From: Sphingobacteriales bacterium
GTDB taxonomy: Bacteria > Bacteroidota > Bacteroidia > Sphingobacteriales > Sphingobacteriaceae
Direction of reading: 5' to 3'
Assembly (NCBI GenBank): GCA_014763615.1
Contig: JACXVB010000030.1
Span: 1 to 34,922 of the forward strand
Length of the DNA stretch: 34,922 bases
Positions 17,811 to 26,250 of this stretch are shown here, piece by piece (the stretch's first letter is position 1; each line of letters opens with the position of its first letter). A program made the translations under genes and the position numbers. Below the pieces are notes generated by a model, which searched no databases, was not told the DNA's origin, and was given only the letters and a program-made list of their open reading frames with translations.

Positions 17811-18893
17811 TTAATCAGCGTTGTCCGCTTTTACAATTTTCACAATAACCGGAGAGCCTTGCTTTAGGGCCATTATTCCTGTGGTGATCACGGTATCTCC
17901 CACAGATAAGCCAGAAGAAACTAAAACATATTCATCCGTTCTAATATCTGATTGAATATTTACTGCATTGGCTTTTCCATTTTTAGACACAAAAACCTGT
18001 TTCCCTTTTAAAACGGGAATGATCGCTTCGGTTGGAATTAAAATTGCGTTTTTAATGTCTTGAAGCGGGAGGTGTACGTTAGCAAAACTTCCAGGCAACA
18101 AATAACCATCCTCATTAGAGGAACGAGCTTTAAGTTCTAAGGTTCTGGTAGCCACATCAATGGCGGGTTCTTTTGCATAAACCTCACCTTTAAACACTCT
18201 GCTAGTACCCGCAATAGTAAAGGTAATTGGAGTTCCTAGCTCCACCATTTTGGTATATTTCTCTGGAATTGAAAAGGTTATTTTCACTGGGTTAATACTC
18301 ACTAAATTGGCTATTGGAGTAGAGGGGGTAATATAAGCTCCAACAGAAATATTTCTTAAGCCAATTCTTCCAGAAAATGGCGCTCTGATTTCAGTTTTTG
18401 CCAATTGAGCTCTGATTAATTGTGTTTGTGCTTGCAATGATTTGAACTCTGCTTTGGCATTATCATACTCTTCTTGACTGATGGCCTCAGATTTTAAAAG
18501 CTTTTTTGCTCTTTGCTCTACTTCTAAAGCAAGTTTTTCTTTAGTGACAGCTTGTGCTAATTGTGCTTGCAGTTCACTATCATCAATTTTAAGTAATAAG
18601 CTTCCTTTTGAAACATTAGTACCTTCGTTAAAATTGATGGTTTTTACTAAACCCGGAATTTCACTGGTAATTTGAACTTGCTCATTCGCATCAATAGAGC
18701 CAGAAACATCTACTTGATTAGAGAAATTTTGTGTACTCACCCTAATTCCTTTTACATTGATAGAGGGAACTTTGCCTCCTTTGTTGGCGCTTGGTCCTTT
18801 AGCTCCATTACTAGAGTTGGCGGTAATTCTGTGGTAGATTAAATATCCTAACAATAACACAATAAGGATATAAACGATGTATTTTACTTTCAT
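17811..18893 (-). CDS. Periplasmic adaptor (membrane fusion protein) of RND pump
   Basis: A 360-residue HlyD/AcrA-type adaptor linking the RND permease to TolC. An N-terminal membrane anchor (YIVYILIVLLLGYLIYH) is followed by a Gly/Ser linker; the first lipoyl half is near QVQITSEIPGLVKTINFNEG and the second near AKTEIRAPFSGRIGLRNIS, with an alpha-helical hairpin between (KEKLALEVEQRAKKLL onward), then beta-barrel and membrane-proximal domains. There is no Cys near the start, so it is anchored by its helix rather than a lipid. Its ATG overlaps the marR stop by four bases (ATGA), pointing to coupled translation. Confidence 0.93.
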   Translation of the reverse strand: MKVKYIVYILIVLLLGYLIYHRITANSSNGAKGPSANKGGKVPSINVKGIRVSTQNFSNQVDVSGSIDANEQVQITSEIPGLVKTINFNEGTNVSKGSLLLKIDDSELQAQLAQAVTKEKLALEVEQRAKKLLKSEAISQEEYDNAKAEFKSLQAQTQLIRAQLAKTEIRAPFSGRIGLRNISVGAYITPSTPIANLVSINPVKITFSIPEKYTKMVELGTPITFTIAGTSRVFKGEVYAKEPAIDVATRTLELKARSSNEDGYLLPGSFANVHLPLQDIKNAILIPTEAIIPVLKGKQVFVSKNGKANAVNIQSDIRTDEYVLVSSGLSVGDTVITTGIMALKQGSPVIVKIVKADNAD

Positions 18894-19366
18894 AAATTGT
18901 TTTTTCGTCTTTGAAAATCGAGATTAATCTCGTGGTTACTGATGCGTGTTAAATTGTTTTGTAAGGTATTGATGATTTCAAAAAAGGTATTTATTTTTTC
19001 TGGAGATAAGTTGTTAAACGCTTTTTGATTTAATTCCTTAAATGATTGATGGATATGAGGTAAGTGTTCTTTTGCCTTCGGAGTTAATTTGATAAACTGC
19101 TGCCGACGATCGTCTGAATTGATCTCTCTATAAACAAAGCCGTTTTCAGTTAAATAATTAATCATATTCACCATAAAAGATTTATCTACTTGCAAAATTT
19201 CAGCTAGTGCTTTTTGCGATAAAGTTTCTCGGTGTTTATCTACCAAAACCAAAACATAATGATAGCGCTCTAAAGGAATATCTTGTGTTATTTCACTAAA
19301 TACACTCATATACTTTTTGCTTAACTGCATGAGTAGATGTATGAGTGGCTCGTTCTGTTTTAACAT
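18890..19366 (-). CDS. MarR-family regulator of the RND efflux operon
   Basis: A 158-residue winged-helix regulator. The recognition region is LSQKALAEILQVDKSFMVNM, followed by the wing NSDDRRQQFIKLTPKAKEHL with the DxR motif; flanking helices make the dimer interface. It is the first gene of the leftward operon and overlaps the adaptor gene by four bases, so it most likely represses its own operon and is released by a pump substrate. The ATG at 19366 gives the normal N-terminus; a longer frame from 19420 would add 18 residues without family support. It is divergent from the M61 peptidase gene. Confidence 0.88.
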   Translation of the reverse strand: MLKQNEPLIHLLMQLSKKYMSVFSEITQDIPLERYHYVLVLVDKHRETLSQKALAEILQVDKSFMVNMINYLTENGFVYREINSDDRRQQFIKLTPKAKEHLPHIHQSFKELNQKAFNNLSPEKINTFFEIINTLQNNLTRISNHEINLDFQRRKNNL

Positions 19367-19379
19367 GATATCGAAACAG

Positions 19380-19421
19380 CAAAAATAGAAGTTAGTTTTT
19401 AAATTGGTTGTAAGTATCAAC
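19380..19421 (-). promoter_or_regulatory. Candidate promoter and operator of the efflux operon
   Basis: On the minus strand TATTTTTG (19387 to 19380) fits the -7 consensus, 14 bases before the marR ATG. A short dyad, GTTG-7-CAAC (19407-19421), lies about 20 bases upstream of it and could be the MarR site. Arms are only four bases, so this is weak. Confidence 0.3.
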
Positions 19422-19497
19422 TATATTACAGATTTAGCTTAAAACCCGTTATTTTAGCAAATTGTATAGAAAAATTAATCTTGTTGAAATCAAATTC

Positions 19498-21288
19498 ATG
19501 ATGAATAAACCAATTTTTAAATCTTTCACTTTCTTCTTTTTATTGTTTATGGCGGTTCAAACTTTTGCACAAAACAAAGCTAATATCCACTTTGAAGTTT
19601 CATTTTCAGAACCTCAGGCACATTATGCCGATGTTAAAATGACTATTGATAATATTAAAAGGGAGGAAATTATTGTTAAAATGCCAGTGTGGACACCGGG
19701 TTCTTATTTGGTAAGAGAATTTGCTAAAAATGTAGAATCATTTGATGTTTCTTCAAACAATGCGCCTGTTACTTTTGAAAAAGTGAGAAAAAACGCTTGG
19801 AAAATTAATACTAAAGGAAAAAATTCTGTTACAGTTTCTTACCGAGTTTACTCTTTTGAGATTTCGGTTCGTACAAATTTTGTGGATGCCAACCATGCTT
19901 TTTTATCTCCAGCAGGCACATTCCTATTTGTAGATGGGAGTTTGGCCGAGCCTTCTACCGTTACTATTATTCCTTTTAAAACTTGGTCTAAGGTTTCAAC
20001 GGGTTTATCTCCCGTTGAGGGAAAAACTTTTACCTATTACGCTCAAAATTTCGATTGGCTTTTTGATTCGCCAATAGAAGTGGGTAACCAAGATGTGTTT
20101 GGTTTTAACGCCTCAGGCGTGAAATATGAAGTGGCTATGGTAGGCACAGCTAATTATGATAAGGAGAAGTTGAAAACCGATATGGCCAAGATAGTAGAAG
20201 AAGAAACGGCTGTTTTTGGCGAAAATCCCAATAAATATTACTTATTTATTGTGCATAATTACGAAAGAGGTGGAGGTGGTTTAGAACATCAAAACTCTAC
20301 AGTTTTAGGTGCAAGTAGAGATGCCTATCAAAATCCATCATCCTACAAAAACTTTTTGAGTTTAGTAGCACATGAACATTTCCATCTATGGAATGTGAAG
20401 CGTTTAAGACCTATCGCACTTGGTCCATTTGATTATGATAATGAGAACTACACCACTGATTTGTGGATTGCGGAAGGCTTTACAGCTTACTATGATAATT
20501 TAATTGTGGAGAGAGCTAAATACTATTCTCCAGATGATTTACTAAGTATTTTGGAATCTGATATTAATGCCATTTATAATTCTCAAGGTAATAAAGTTCA
20601 ACCATTAAGTCAGGCTAGTTTTGATGCTTGGATTAAATATTACAGACCGAATGAGAACAGCGGAAATACAACTGTTTCTTACTATAACAAAGGGTCATTA
20701 ATTGCCGCAATATTAGATTTAGCCATCATCAATCACTCAAAAGGTGTTCAGTCTTTAGATGATGCAATGAAATATGCTTACAATGAATTTTACAAAAAGA
20801 AAGGCAGAGGTTACACCGATGCAGAAATGAAAGCAGTATTTGAAAAATTTGTTGGAGAGAATTTAGATCAGTTTTATGCCGATTACATTAACGGAACAGC
20901 TCAATTAGATTTCAATAAATACTTAAATTATGCAGGTTTGAAATTGGTGGATAGAACTCCGGTGTTGGCTCAACCTTATTTGGGTGTAGTGATGGGAAGC
21001 GACAATAAAATCAGCAATGTTTCTAGAGGAAGCGCCGCTTGGAATGATGGTTTAAATGTGAATGATGAAGTTTTAGCTGTCAATGGAGAGCGGGTAACTG
21101 ATGTTTTAAACTATATCAGTAAAACAAAAGTTGGAGATGAATTAGATTTTATGATTAATCGTGATGGATTAATCAAGCATATTAAGGTAACAGTTAAAGC
21201 TGCGCCAAATAAAAAATGGGAAATTCAGCCGATGGATCACCCAAATCAACAGCAAAAGGCAGTTTTAGAGAAGTGGTTATCGTTATAG
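19498..21288 (+). CDS. M61-family glycyl aminopeptidase with PDZ domain
   Basis: An exported zinc aminopeptidase of about 596 residues. The signal peptide runs through FKSFTFFFLLFMAVQTFA-Q. An N-terminal beta domain precedes the catalytic domain, whose zinc motif HEHFH is at residues 292-296 in VAHEHFHLWNVKRLRPI; the third ligand Glu lies in LWIAEGFTAYYDN, and GGGGLEHQNS upstream is the substrate-binding GxxEN-like block. A PDZ domain occupies roughly the last 100 residues (QPYLGVVMG, VNDEVLAVNGERV). M61 enzymes favour N-terminal Gly or Ala; the physiological substrate is unknown. Start: ATG ATG at 19498/19501; an upstream in-frame TTG at 19462 would precede the signal peptide with charged residues and is unlikely. 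Ends in a clear terminator. Confidence 0.92.
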   Translation: MMNKPIFKSFTFFFLLFMAVQTFAQNKANIHFEVSFSEPQAHYADVKMTIDNIKREEIIVKMPVWTPGSYLVREFAKNVESFDVSSNNAPVTFEKVRKNAWKINTKGKNSVTVSYRVYSFEISVRTNFVDANHAFLSPAGTFLFVDGSLAEPSTVTIIPFKTWSKVSTGLSPVEGKTFTYYAQNFDWLFDSPIEVGNQDVFGFNASGVKYEVAMVGTANYDKEKLKTDMAKIVEEETAVFGENPNKYYLFIVHNYERGGGGLEHQNSTVLGASRDAYQNPSSYKNFLSLVAHEHFHLWNVKRLRPIALGPFDYDNENYTTDLWIAEGFTAYYDNLIVERAKYYSPDDLLSILESDINAIYNSQGNKVQPLSQASFDAWIKYYRPNENSGNTTVSYYNKGSLIAAILDLAIINHSKGVQSLDDAMKYAYNEFYKKKGRGYTDAEMKAVFEKFVGENLDQFYADYINGTAQLDFNKYLNYAGLKLVDRTPVLAQPYLGVVMGSDNKISNVSRGSAAWNDGLNVNDEVLAVNGERVTDVLNYISKTKVGDELDFMINRDGLIKHIKVTVKAAPNKKWEIQPMDHPNQQQKAVLEKWLSL

Positions 21289-21309
21289 TATTCAAACGAT
21301 ATAAAATTA

Positions 21310-21343
21310 AAAAGCCTCGCTATCAGTTGATAACGAGGCTTTT
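21310..21343. terminator. Intrinsic terminator between convergent genes
   Basis: AAAAGCCTCGCTATCA (21310-21325) pairs with TGATAACGAGGCTTTT (21328-21343), one mismatch, with A- and T-runs on either side. It serves the M61 gene and probably the convergent outer-membrane gene. Confidence 0.85.
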
Positions 21344-21359
21344 ATTTTGTGTAAGCATT

Positions 21360-21863
21360 TTAGAATACAAATCTTACAGAAATTCCTGGTTCTAAATCCA
21401 AATAAGGACCTCTAGCCAATTCTAATCTTGGATGTAAATCTCCTGAAAGTGAAAAAGGAATGTTAGGAATTTTCCATTCTAACCCTAAAATCGCATCGGC
21501 ACCTAAAAGTAATCCACTATTTCTGTAATAGTACTTATTACCAGTATATCTGTCGTAATAAACATCATTACTCACACCACCTATATGCGCTCCAACTCCA
21601 TAATACCAAGACAAAGAAGGCTCGCTAAATGCCATTTGTTGTTTTTCGTACAAACCGGTTAAAACTACTACGCCCGGTCTGAAACCCAAAATACCTTCTA
21701 AAGCTGTATTTGAGTTGGTAAAGTATTTTAAATTTAAACCATTTTCATATCCCCCAAACCGGATACCTATCTCTGTTTGGTTACTCTGTTGCGCAAAAGT
21801 TTTGGTATTAGAACCTAAAATAAATAAGCAAACTGCACTAAATAATAATATTGATTTTTTCAT
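21360..21863 (-). CDS. Small predicted outer-membrane beta-barrel protein
   Basis: A 167-residue exported protein of unknown function. Signal peptide MKKSILLFSAVCLFILGSNT with cleavage after TFAQ. The mature part is rich in alternating hydrophobic/aromatic residues (TEIGIRFGGYENGLNLKYF, SWYYGVGAHIGG) and ends in SVRFVF with a terminal Phe, the classic outer-membrane barrel signal. The length suits an eight-stranded barrel. The ATG at 21863 starts the signal peptide; an upstream frame to 21908 lacks support. Single gene, convergent with the M61 peptidase. Confidence 0.72.
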   Translation of the reverse strand: MKKSILLFSAVCLFILGSNTKTFAQQSNQTEIGIRFGGYENGLNLKYFTNSNTALEGILGFRPGVVVLTGLYEKQQMAFSEPSLSWYYGVGAHIGGVSNDVYYDRYTGNKYYYRNSGLLLGADAILGLEWKIPNIPFSLSGDLHPRLELARGPYLDLEPGISVRFVF

Positions 21864-22067
21864 TTTTTTAATATTTGTTCTTGAACGATAAATCAAAACA
21901 AATGCCAATAATTTCTAAAATTTAGGTTCTGTTTTTTAATAATTTATTGTAAATGCAAGAAATAAAGCTAAATTATGGATCATTAGATAGCTAAATAATT
22001 TTCATGGTTAATCAAGCGGAATAGCGTTTTAAAAGTTTATTTGACTAATTTTTAGACTAAGAACCAA

Positions 22068-22102
22068 TTTGGTTTTTTATTAGCATAATTTTTTTATTTT
22101 TG
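22068..22102 (+). promoter_or_regulatory. Predicted promoter of fadD-ggt
   Basis: TTTG (22068-22071) and TATTTTTG (22095-22102) are separated by 23 bases, fitting a Bacteroidota -33/-7 pair, 75 bases before the ATG at 22178. GCATAAT (22083-22089), one half of the fad MarR palindrome core, lies between them. The rest of 21909-22177 shows no gene. Confidence 0.5.
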
Positions 22103-22177
22103 ATTTAAGATTGTCTAGTATCTCAAACCTATTTCGTATCTTAAGAAACCAATTATTAAACTTAAAATTCAGTTGAC

Positions 22178-23935
22178 ATGACAACTATCACAAGAGTATT
22201 TGATTTGCTCTCGCACAATAAAGAAAAGTATAATACGCCCGATATTTTAGCCGCAAAGGAAGACCATGTGTGGAAGAAATATAGTATTTCTGAGGTTCAG
22301 GATATTGTAAATCAGATGAGTAGAGGTTTATTAAAACTCGGGATTAAAAGAGGTGATAAGGTTGCTGTAATGTCTCCCAATCGTCCGGAATGGAATTTTT
22401 GTGATTTCGGAATTATGCAGATTGGCGCTGCCCAAGTACCTATGTATCCTACCCTTGCAACACCTGATATACAATTTATTCTGAAAGATGCCGAGGTTAA
22501 AATTGTTTTCGTGGCTGACCAGTCTTTATATGATAAAATCAATAAAATAAAGGAAGAAGCACAATTAGAAATTGCCATTTACACCTTTGATCAGATTGAT
22601 ACCTTACCCAATTGGAAAGCTGTACAAGAGCTAGGGAAACAGAATAATCAAATTAATTTAGCTGATTATCAAAAGCAAATTCAGCCAGATGATTTACTAA
22701 CCCTCATTTATACTTCAGGAACAACAGGAACACCTAAAGGAGTAATGTTAACGCATCATAATTTGATTAGTAATGTGATGTATTCTTCTAAACTTTACCC
22801 TCACCAAGTAAAAAGAGCATTAAGTTTTCTGCCGCTTTCTCATATTTTTGAAAGGATGGTGTGCTATATGTATATTTATCTGGGCATTTCTATTTATTAT
22901 GCCGAAAGTTTAGACACTATTGTGGCAAACATGGCCGAGGTGAAGCCACATTGTTTCACTACGGTTCCTCGTTTGTTAGAGAAGGTTTATGATCGGATTG
23001 TAGCAAAAGGTCATGAACAAAAGGGAATCAAAAAGCAATTATTCTTTTGGGCACTTAATCTTGGATTAAAATATGAACAAGGTGGCGCCAATGGATTTTG
23101 GTATGGATTGAAGTTAGGCATAGCCAGAAAGTTGATTTTTTCTAAATGGAGAGCAGCCTTGGGAGGCGAAATCGAAGTCATCGTTTCAGGTGGGGCAGCC
23201 TTACAAGAAAGATTAGCAAGAGTTTTTTGGGGAGCAGGAATCAAAGTGTTAGAAGGTTATGGCCTCACAGAAACTTCGCCGGTAATTGCCGTAAATGGTC
23301 CATATCCTGGTCAGTGTAAATTTGGTACCGTAGGTAAAGTTTTAGAAAATTTAGAAGTGAAAATTGCTGAAGACGGTGAAATTTTGTGTAAAGGACCTAG
23401 TGTGATGAAGGGTTATTACAATCGTCCAGATGCAACAGCAGAGGCTATAACCGATGAATGGTTCCATACCGGAGATATCGGAGAATTTAAAGGAGAGTTT
23501 TTAGCCATCACAGATAGGAAAAAAGAAGTTTTTAAAACTGCAGGTGGGAAATATGTGGCTCCTCAGGTTTTAGAAAATAAGTTGAAAGAATCAATTTATA
23601 TCGAGCAAATCATGGTGGTTGGCGAAAACAGAAGATTCCCATCTGCATTGATTGTCCCTAATTTCGAGAAACTGCTAGAATGGGCTGCTAGAAATAATAT
23701 CAAAGAGACTAATTATAAAAGTCTTATTCAGTTAAAGCCCGTTTATGACAAAATTTGGAGTGAAGTTGACCGATTAAATGAAGATTTTGGAAATTGGGAA
23801 AAGGTAAAAAAGATTGCTCTTCTTGCCAATGAATTTACCATTGATGGTGGAGAGTTAACCCCTAAGTTAAGTTTGAGAAGAAAAATGATTCTTAGCAAAT
23901 ATTCACAAATTATTGAACAACTTTATACAGAATAA
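22178..23935 (+). CDS. fadD: Long-chain fatty acid-CoA ligase (AMP-forming)
   Basis: Activates fatty acids to acyl-CoA with ATP, the entry step to beta-oxidation or phospholipid synthesis, on the cytosolic side. 585 residues, the usual size of the short LACS form. The AMP-binding P-loop YTSGTTGTPKG is at 178-188, the LSHIFERM block follows, GYGLTETSPV is the adenylate motif, and WFHTGDIGEF plus ITDRKKEVFKTAGGKYVAP form the ATP-binding and hinge region, with TPKLSLRR near the C-terminus. Chain length is not readable. It has its own predicted promoter and leads into the gamma-glutamyltransferase gene 16 bases on; fadNAE lies downstream. The symbol is by function; several LACS paralogues usually exist. 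Confidence 0.9.
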   Translation: MTTITRVFDLLSHNKEKYNTPDILAAKEDHVWKKYSISEVQDIVNQMSRGLLKLGIKRGDKVAVMSPNRPEWNFCDFGIMQIGAAQVPMYPTLATPDIQFILKDAEVKIVFVADQSLYDKINKIKEEAQLEIAIYTFDQIDTLPNWKAVQELGKQNNQINLADYQKQIQPDDLLTLIYTSGTTGTPKGVMLTHHNLISNVMYSSKLYPHQVKRALSFLPLSHIFERMVCYMYIYLGISIYYAESLDTIVANMAEVKPHCFTTVPRLLEKVYDRIVAKGHEQKGIKKQLFFWALNLGLKYEQGGANGFWYGLKLGIARKLIFSKWRAALGGEIEVIVSGGAALQERLARVFWGAGIKVLEGYGLTETSPVIAVNGPYPGQCKFGTVGKVLENLEVKIAEDGEILCKGPSVMKGYYNRPDATAEAITDEWFHTGDIGEFKGEFLAITDRKKEVFKTAGGKYVAPQVLENKLKESIYIEQIMVVGENRRFPSALIVPNFEKLLEWAARNNIKETNYKSLIQLKPVYDKIWSEVDRLNEDFGNWEKVKKIALLANEFTIDGGELTPKLSLRRKMILSKYSQIIEQLYTE

Positions 23936-23951
23936 AAAACTCATTAAATTT

Positions 23952-25667
23952 ATGTTTAAACACTTGAGAAGTTCGTTTTTAGGAGCAATCCCAACCCTTA
24001 TTTTAGGGCTCTTATTACTTTTTGGTTGTACCACAGGGCAATTAGGTAAAAAGCAAGCACCAACTTTTAAAAATGGAATGGTAGTATGTGCGCATCCTGA
24101 AGCTGCTCAAGCTGGGATTGAAATCTTGCGTAAAGGAGGAAATGCAATAGATGCCGCTGTTGCAGTGCAATTTGCTTTAGCAGTTGTATATCCTGAAGCT
24201 GGAAATATAGGTGGAGGAGGTTTTATGGTGTACAGATCAGCAAATGGAGAAAGCAATACACTAGATTTCAGAGAAAAAGCACCTGAATTAGCTACAAAAA
24301 ATATGTATTTGGATAGCTTAGGAAATCCAATTCCTGGATTGAGTTTAACTGGGTATTTAGCCGTAGGCGTTCCGGGTTCAGTTGCAGGAATGTGGGAAGC
24401 ACATCAAAAATATGGTAAACTTTCTTGGAAAACACTTCTTAAACCTGCTATTCGGTTAGCCAAAGGAGGATTCAAGATCACCAATAATCAGGCTAGGTCA
24501 TTAAATAACCATCAAATAAATTTTAGAACTGAAAATCCTAAATCAAATTATTTAGTTAAGGTGAACGCATGGAAGGTGGGGGATATATTAACGCAAGAAG
24601 ACCTAGCAAAAACGCTAGAGTTAATACAAGAAAACGGAAAAGATGGTTTCTATAAGGGCGAAACGGCTAACTTAATTGTTGATCAGATGAAAAAAAATAG
24701 TGGCATTATCACTATGAATGATTTGAAAAACTATAATGCCATTTGGAGAAAGCCATTAATTGGAACTTATAAAGGGTATAAAGTTATAGCTATGCCTCCC
24801 CCATCTAGCGGTGGCGTGGCTTTATTACAAATTTTGAAAATGTTGGAACCTTATCAACTTTCAAAATTTCGTTTTCATCAAGCACCTGCAGTACAATTAA
24901 TCACCGAAGCAGAAAAGCGAGCTTATGCAGATAGAGCTAAATACTTAGGTGATCCCGATTTTTATCATGTTCCAACGACGCTTTTATTAGATTCCTCTTA
25001 TTTAAAATCAAGAATGAAAAATTTCAGTTGGAATAGGGCCACGCCAAGTGCTGAAATATTAGCAGGAAAATTTGATATCAAGGAAAGTGAACAAACTACG
25101 CACTTTTCTATTGTGGATAGAGATGGAAACGCCGTTTCTATCACCACCACCTTAAATGGTTCTTATGGTTCTAAAGTTTTTGTTAATGGGGCTGGTTTTC
25201 TGCTAAATAATGAAATGGATGATTTTAGTATGAAACCGGGTGTTCCAAATATGTACGGTTTGGTTGGTGGTGTAGCCAATGCGATTGAACCTAAGAAAAG
25301 AATGTTAAGTTCTATGACGCCAACTATCATAGAAAAGAATGGAAAATTGTTTATGGTAGTCGGATCTCCTGGTGGCTCAACTATAATTACTACTGTTTTT
25401 CAAACCATTTCAAATGTAATAGATTATCAAATGAATATTCAAAAAGCTGTTGATGAAAAACGCTTTCACCACCAATGGCTACCCGATGAAATACAAGAAG
25501 AAGCAGGAACATTAAACAACTCAACAAAATCTACCCTCATTCATAAAGGTTATTTGATAAAAGATAGAGCACCAATTGGGAGATGCGATGCCATATTACT
25601 TAATCAATGGGGATATTTAGAAGGAGGCGCAGACCCTAGAGGTGACGATGCTAAAATGGGCTATTAA
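23952..25667 (+). CDS. ggt: Gamma-glutamyltransferase, predicted lipoprotein
   Basis: Cleaves the gamma-glutamyl bond of glutathione and related peptides. 571 residues; the proenzyme self-cleaves before the nucleophile Thr383 (QTTHFSIVDRDGNAVS) into large and small subunits. Other signature blocks: GGNAIDAAVAVQFAL (62-76), GNIGGGGFMVYR (85-95), AMPPPSSGGVALLQ (280-293), LNNEMDDFS and GSPGGSTII in the small subunit. The N-terminus ends in LLLFGC, so Cys26 can be lipidated: the enzyme is likely an envelope lipoprotein rather than the soluble periplasmic form of E. coli. The ATG at 23952 is chosen because it opens this signal; a TTG at 23913 would overlap fadD. It probably shares the fadD transcript, though no metabolic link is known. 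Confidence 0.93.
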   Translation: MFKHLRSSFLGAIPTLILGLLLLFGCTTGQLGKKQAPTFKNGMVVCAHPEAAQAGIEILRKGGNAIDAAVAVQFALAVVYPEAGNIGGGGFMVYRSANGESNTLDFREKAPELATKNMYLDSLGNPIPGLSLTGYLAVGVPGSVAGMWEAHQKYGKLSWKTLLKPAIRLAKGGFKITNNQARSLNNHQINFRTENPKSNYLVKVNAWKVGDILTQEDLAKTLELIQENGKDGFYKGETANLIVDQMKKNSGIITMNDLKNYNAIWRKPLIGTYKGYKVIAMPPPSSGGVALLQILKMLEPYQLSKFRFHQAPAVQLITEAEKRAYADRAKYLGDPDFYHVPTTLLLDSSYLKSRMKNFSWNRATPSAEILAGKFDIKESEQTTHFSIVDRDGNAVSITTTLNGSYGSKVFVNGAGFLLNNEMDDFSMKPGVPNMYGLVGGVANAIEPKKRMLSSMTPTIIEKNGKLFMVVGSPGGSTIITTVFQTISNVIDYQMNIQKAVDEKRFHHQWLPDEIQEEAGTLNNSTKSTLIHKGYLIKDRAPIGRCDAILLNQWGYLEGGADPRGDDAKMGY

Positions 25668-25736
25668 TACCTATGATATCTAAAATAGCTATGTTCCTAG
25701 GATAAAAAATTTTAGAACAACCTTCCGATCTGTTAA

Positions 25737-25768
25737 TTAAATTTATTATGCTTGCATAATAAATTTAA
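25737..25768. promoter_or_regulatory. Perfect 32-bp palindrome, candidate MarR operator
   Basis: TTAAATTTATTATGC (25737-25751) and GCATAATAAATTTAA (25754-25768) are exact inverted copies around a TT centre. It lies 36 bases before the marR start and covers the -33 region. Its ATTATGC-TT-GCATAAT core has the size and symmetry of MarR-family sites. No T-run follows, so it is not a terminator. Confidence 0.65.
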
Positions 25769-25782
25769 GATCATTACATTTG
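25752..25782 (+). promoter_or_regulatory. Promoter of the marR-fadNAE operon
   Basis: A -33 TTG (25752-25754) and a perfect -7 TACATTTG (25775-25782) are 20 bases apart, and the ATG at 25805 follows 22 bases later. The -33 lies at the centre of the palindrome, so regulator binding would block sigma factor access. Confidence 0.65.
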
Positions 25783-25804
25783 AAATACCATATAAACTTA
25801 GCAG

Positions 25805-26239
25805 ATGAAGCATCAAGAAACCATTGATTATTTCCTGAAAATTACTTGGCAAAATATTGCCAACAAGTATAACCAACTGGCTTCAGAATTTGGGATTACA
25901 CAATCAGTAGGTTATCTCCTAATTAATATTGATGAAATAGAAGGTACAACGGTTTCTGAAGTAGCTGGCTTATTGGGTTTAAAATCTACAAGCTTAAGCA
26001 GAATGCTGAATAATTTGCAACAAGATGGTTTGATTTTCAGAGAAAGCCATTTAACAGATAAGCGCTCTGTTAAACTTTATCTCACGGAGAAAGGTAAAGA
26101 GAAGCGCCATTTGGCAAGGGTGGTAGTTAAAAAGTTTAATGATTATTTGGATGAGCATTTTACAGAAGAGAATAAATCGCAGTTGATTAAATCCTTAAAA
26201 ACCATTAATGAGTTAACCACAAATTATAATCAGAAATAA
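25805..26239 (+). CDS. MarR-family regulator of the beta-oxidation operon
   Basis: A 144-residue winged-helix protein. The helix-turn-helix is TVSEVAGLLGLKSTSLSRML (about 50-69) and the wing carries LTDKRSVKLYLTEKGKEK with the conserved DKR. It is the first gene of the rightward fad operon, 11 bases before fadN, and its own promoter contains a perfect palindrome, so autorepression plus control of fadN-fadA-fadE is the simplest reading. By analogy with other fatty-acid regulators the ligand could be an acyl-CoA, but this is inference; Firmicutes fadNAE uses a TetR-type FadR instead. Confidence 0.88.
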   Translation: MKHQETIDYFLKITWQNIANKYNQLASEFGITQSVGYLLINIDEIEGTTVSEVAGLLGLKSTSLSRMLNNLQQDGLIFRESHLTDKRSVKLYLTEKGKEKRHLARVVVKKFNDYLDEHFTEENKSQLIKSLKTINELTTNYNQK

Positions 26240-26250
26240 TATAATTTTTT

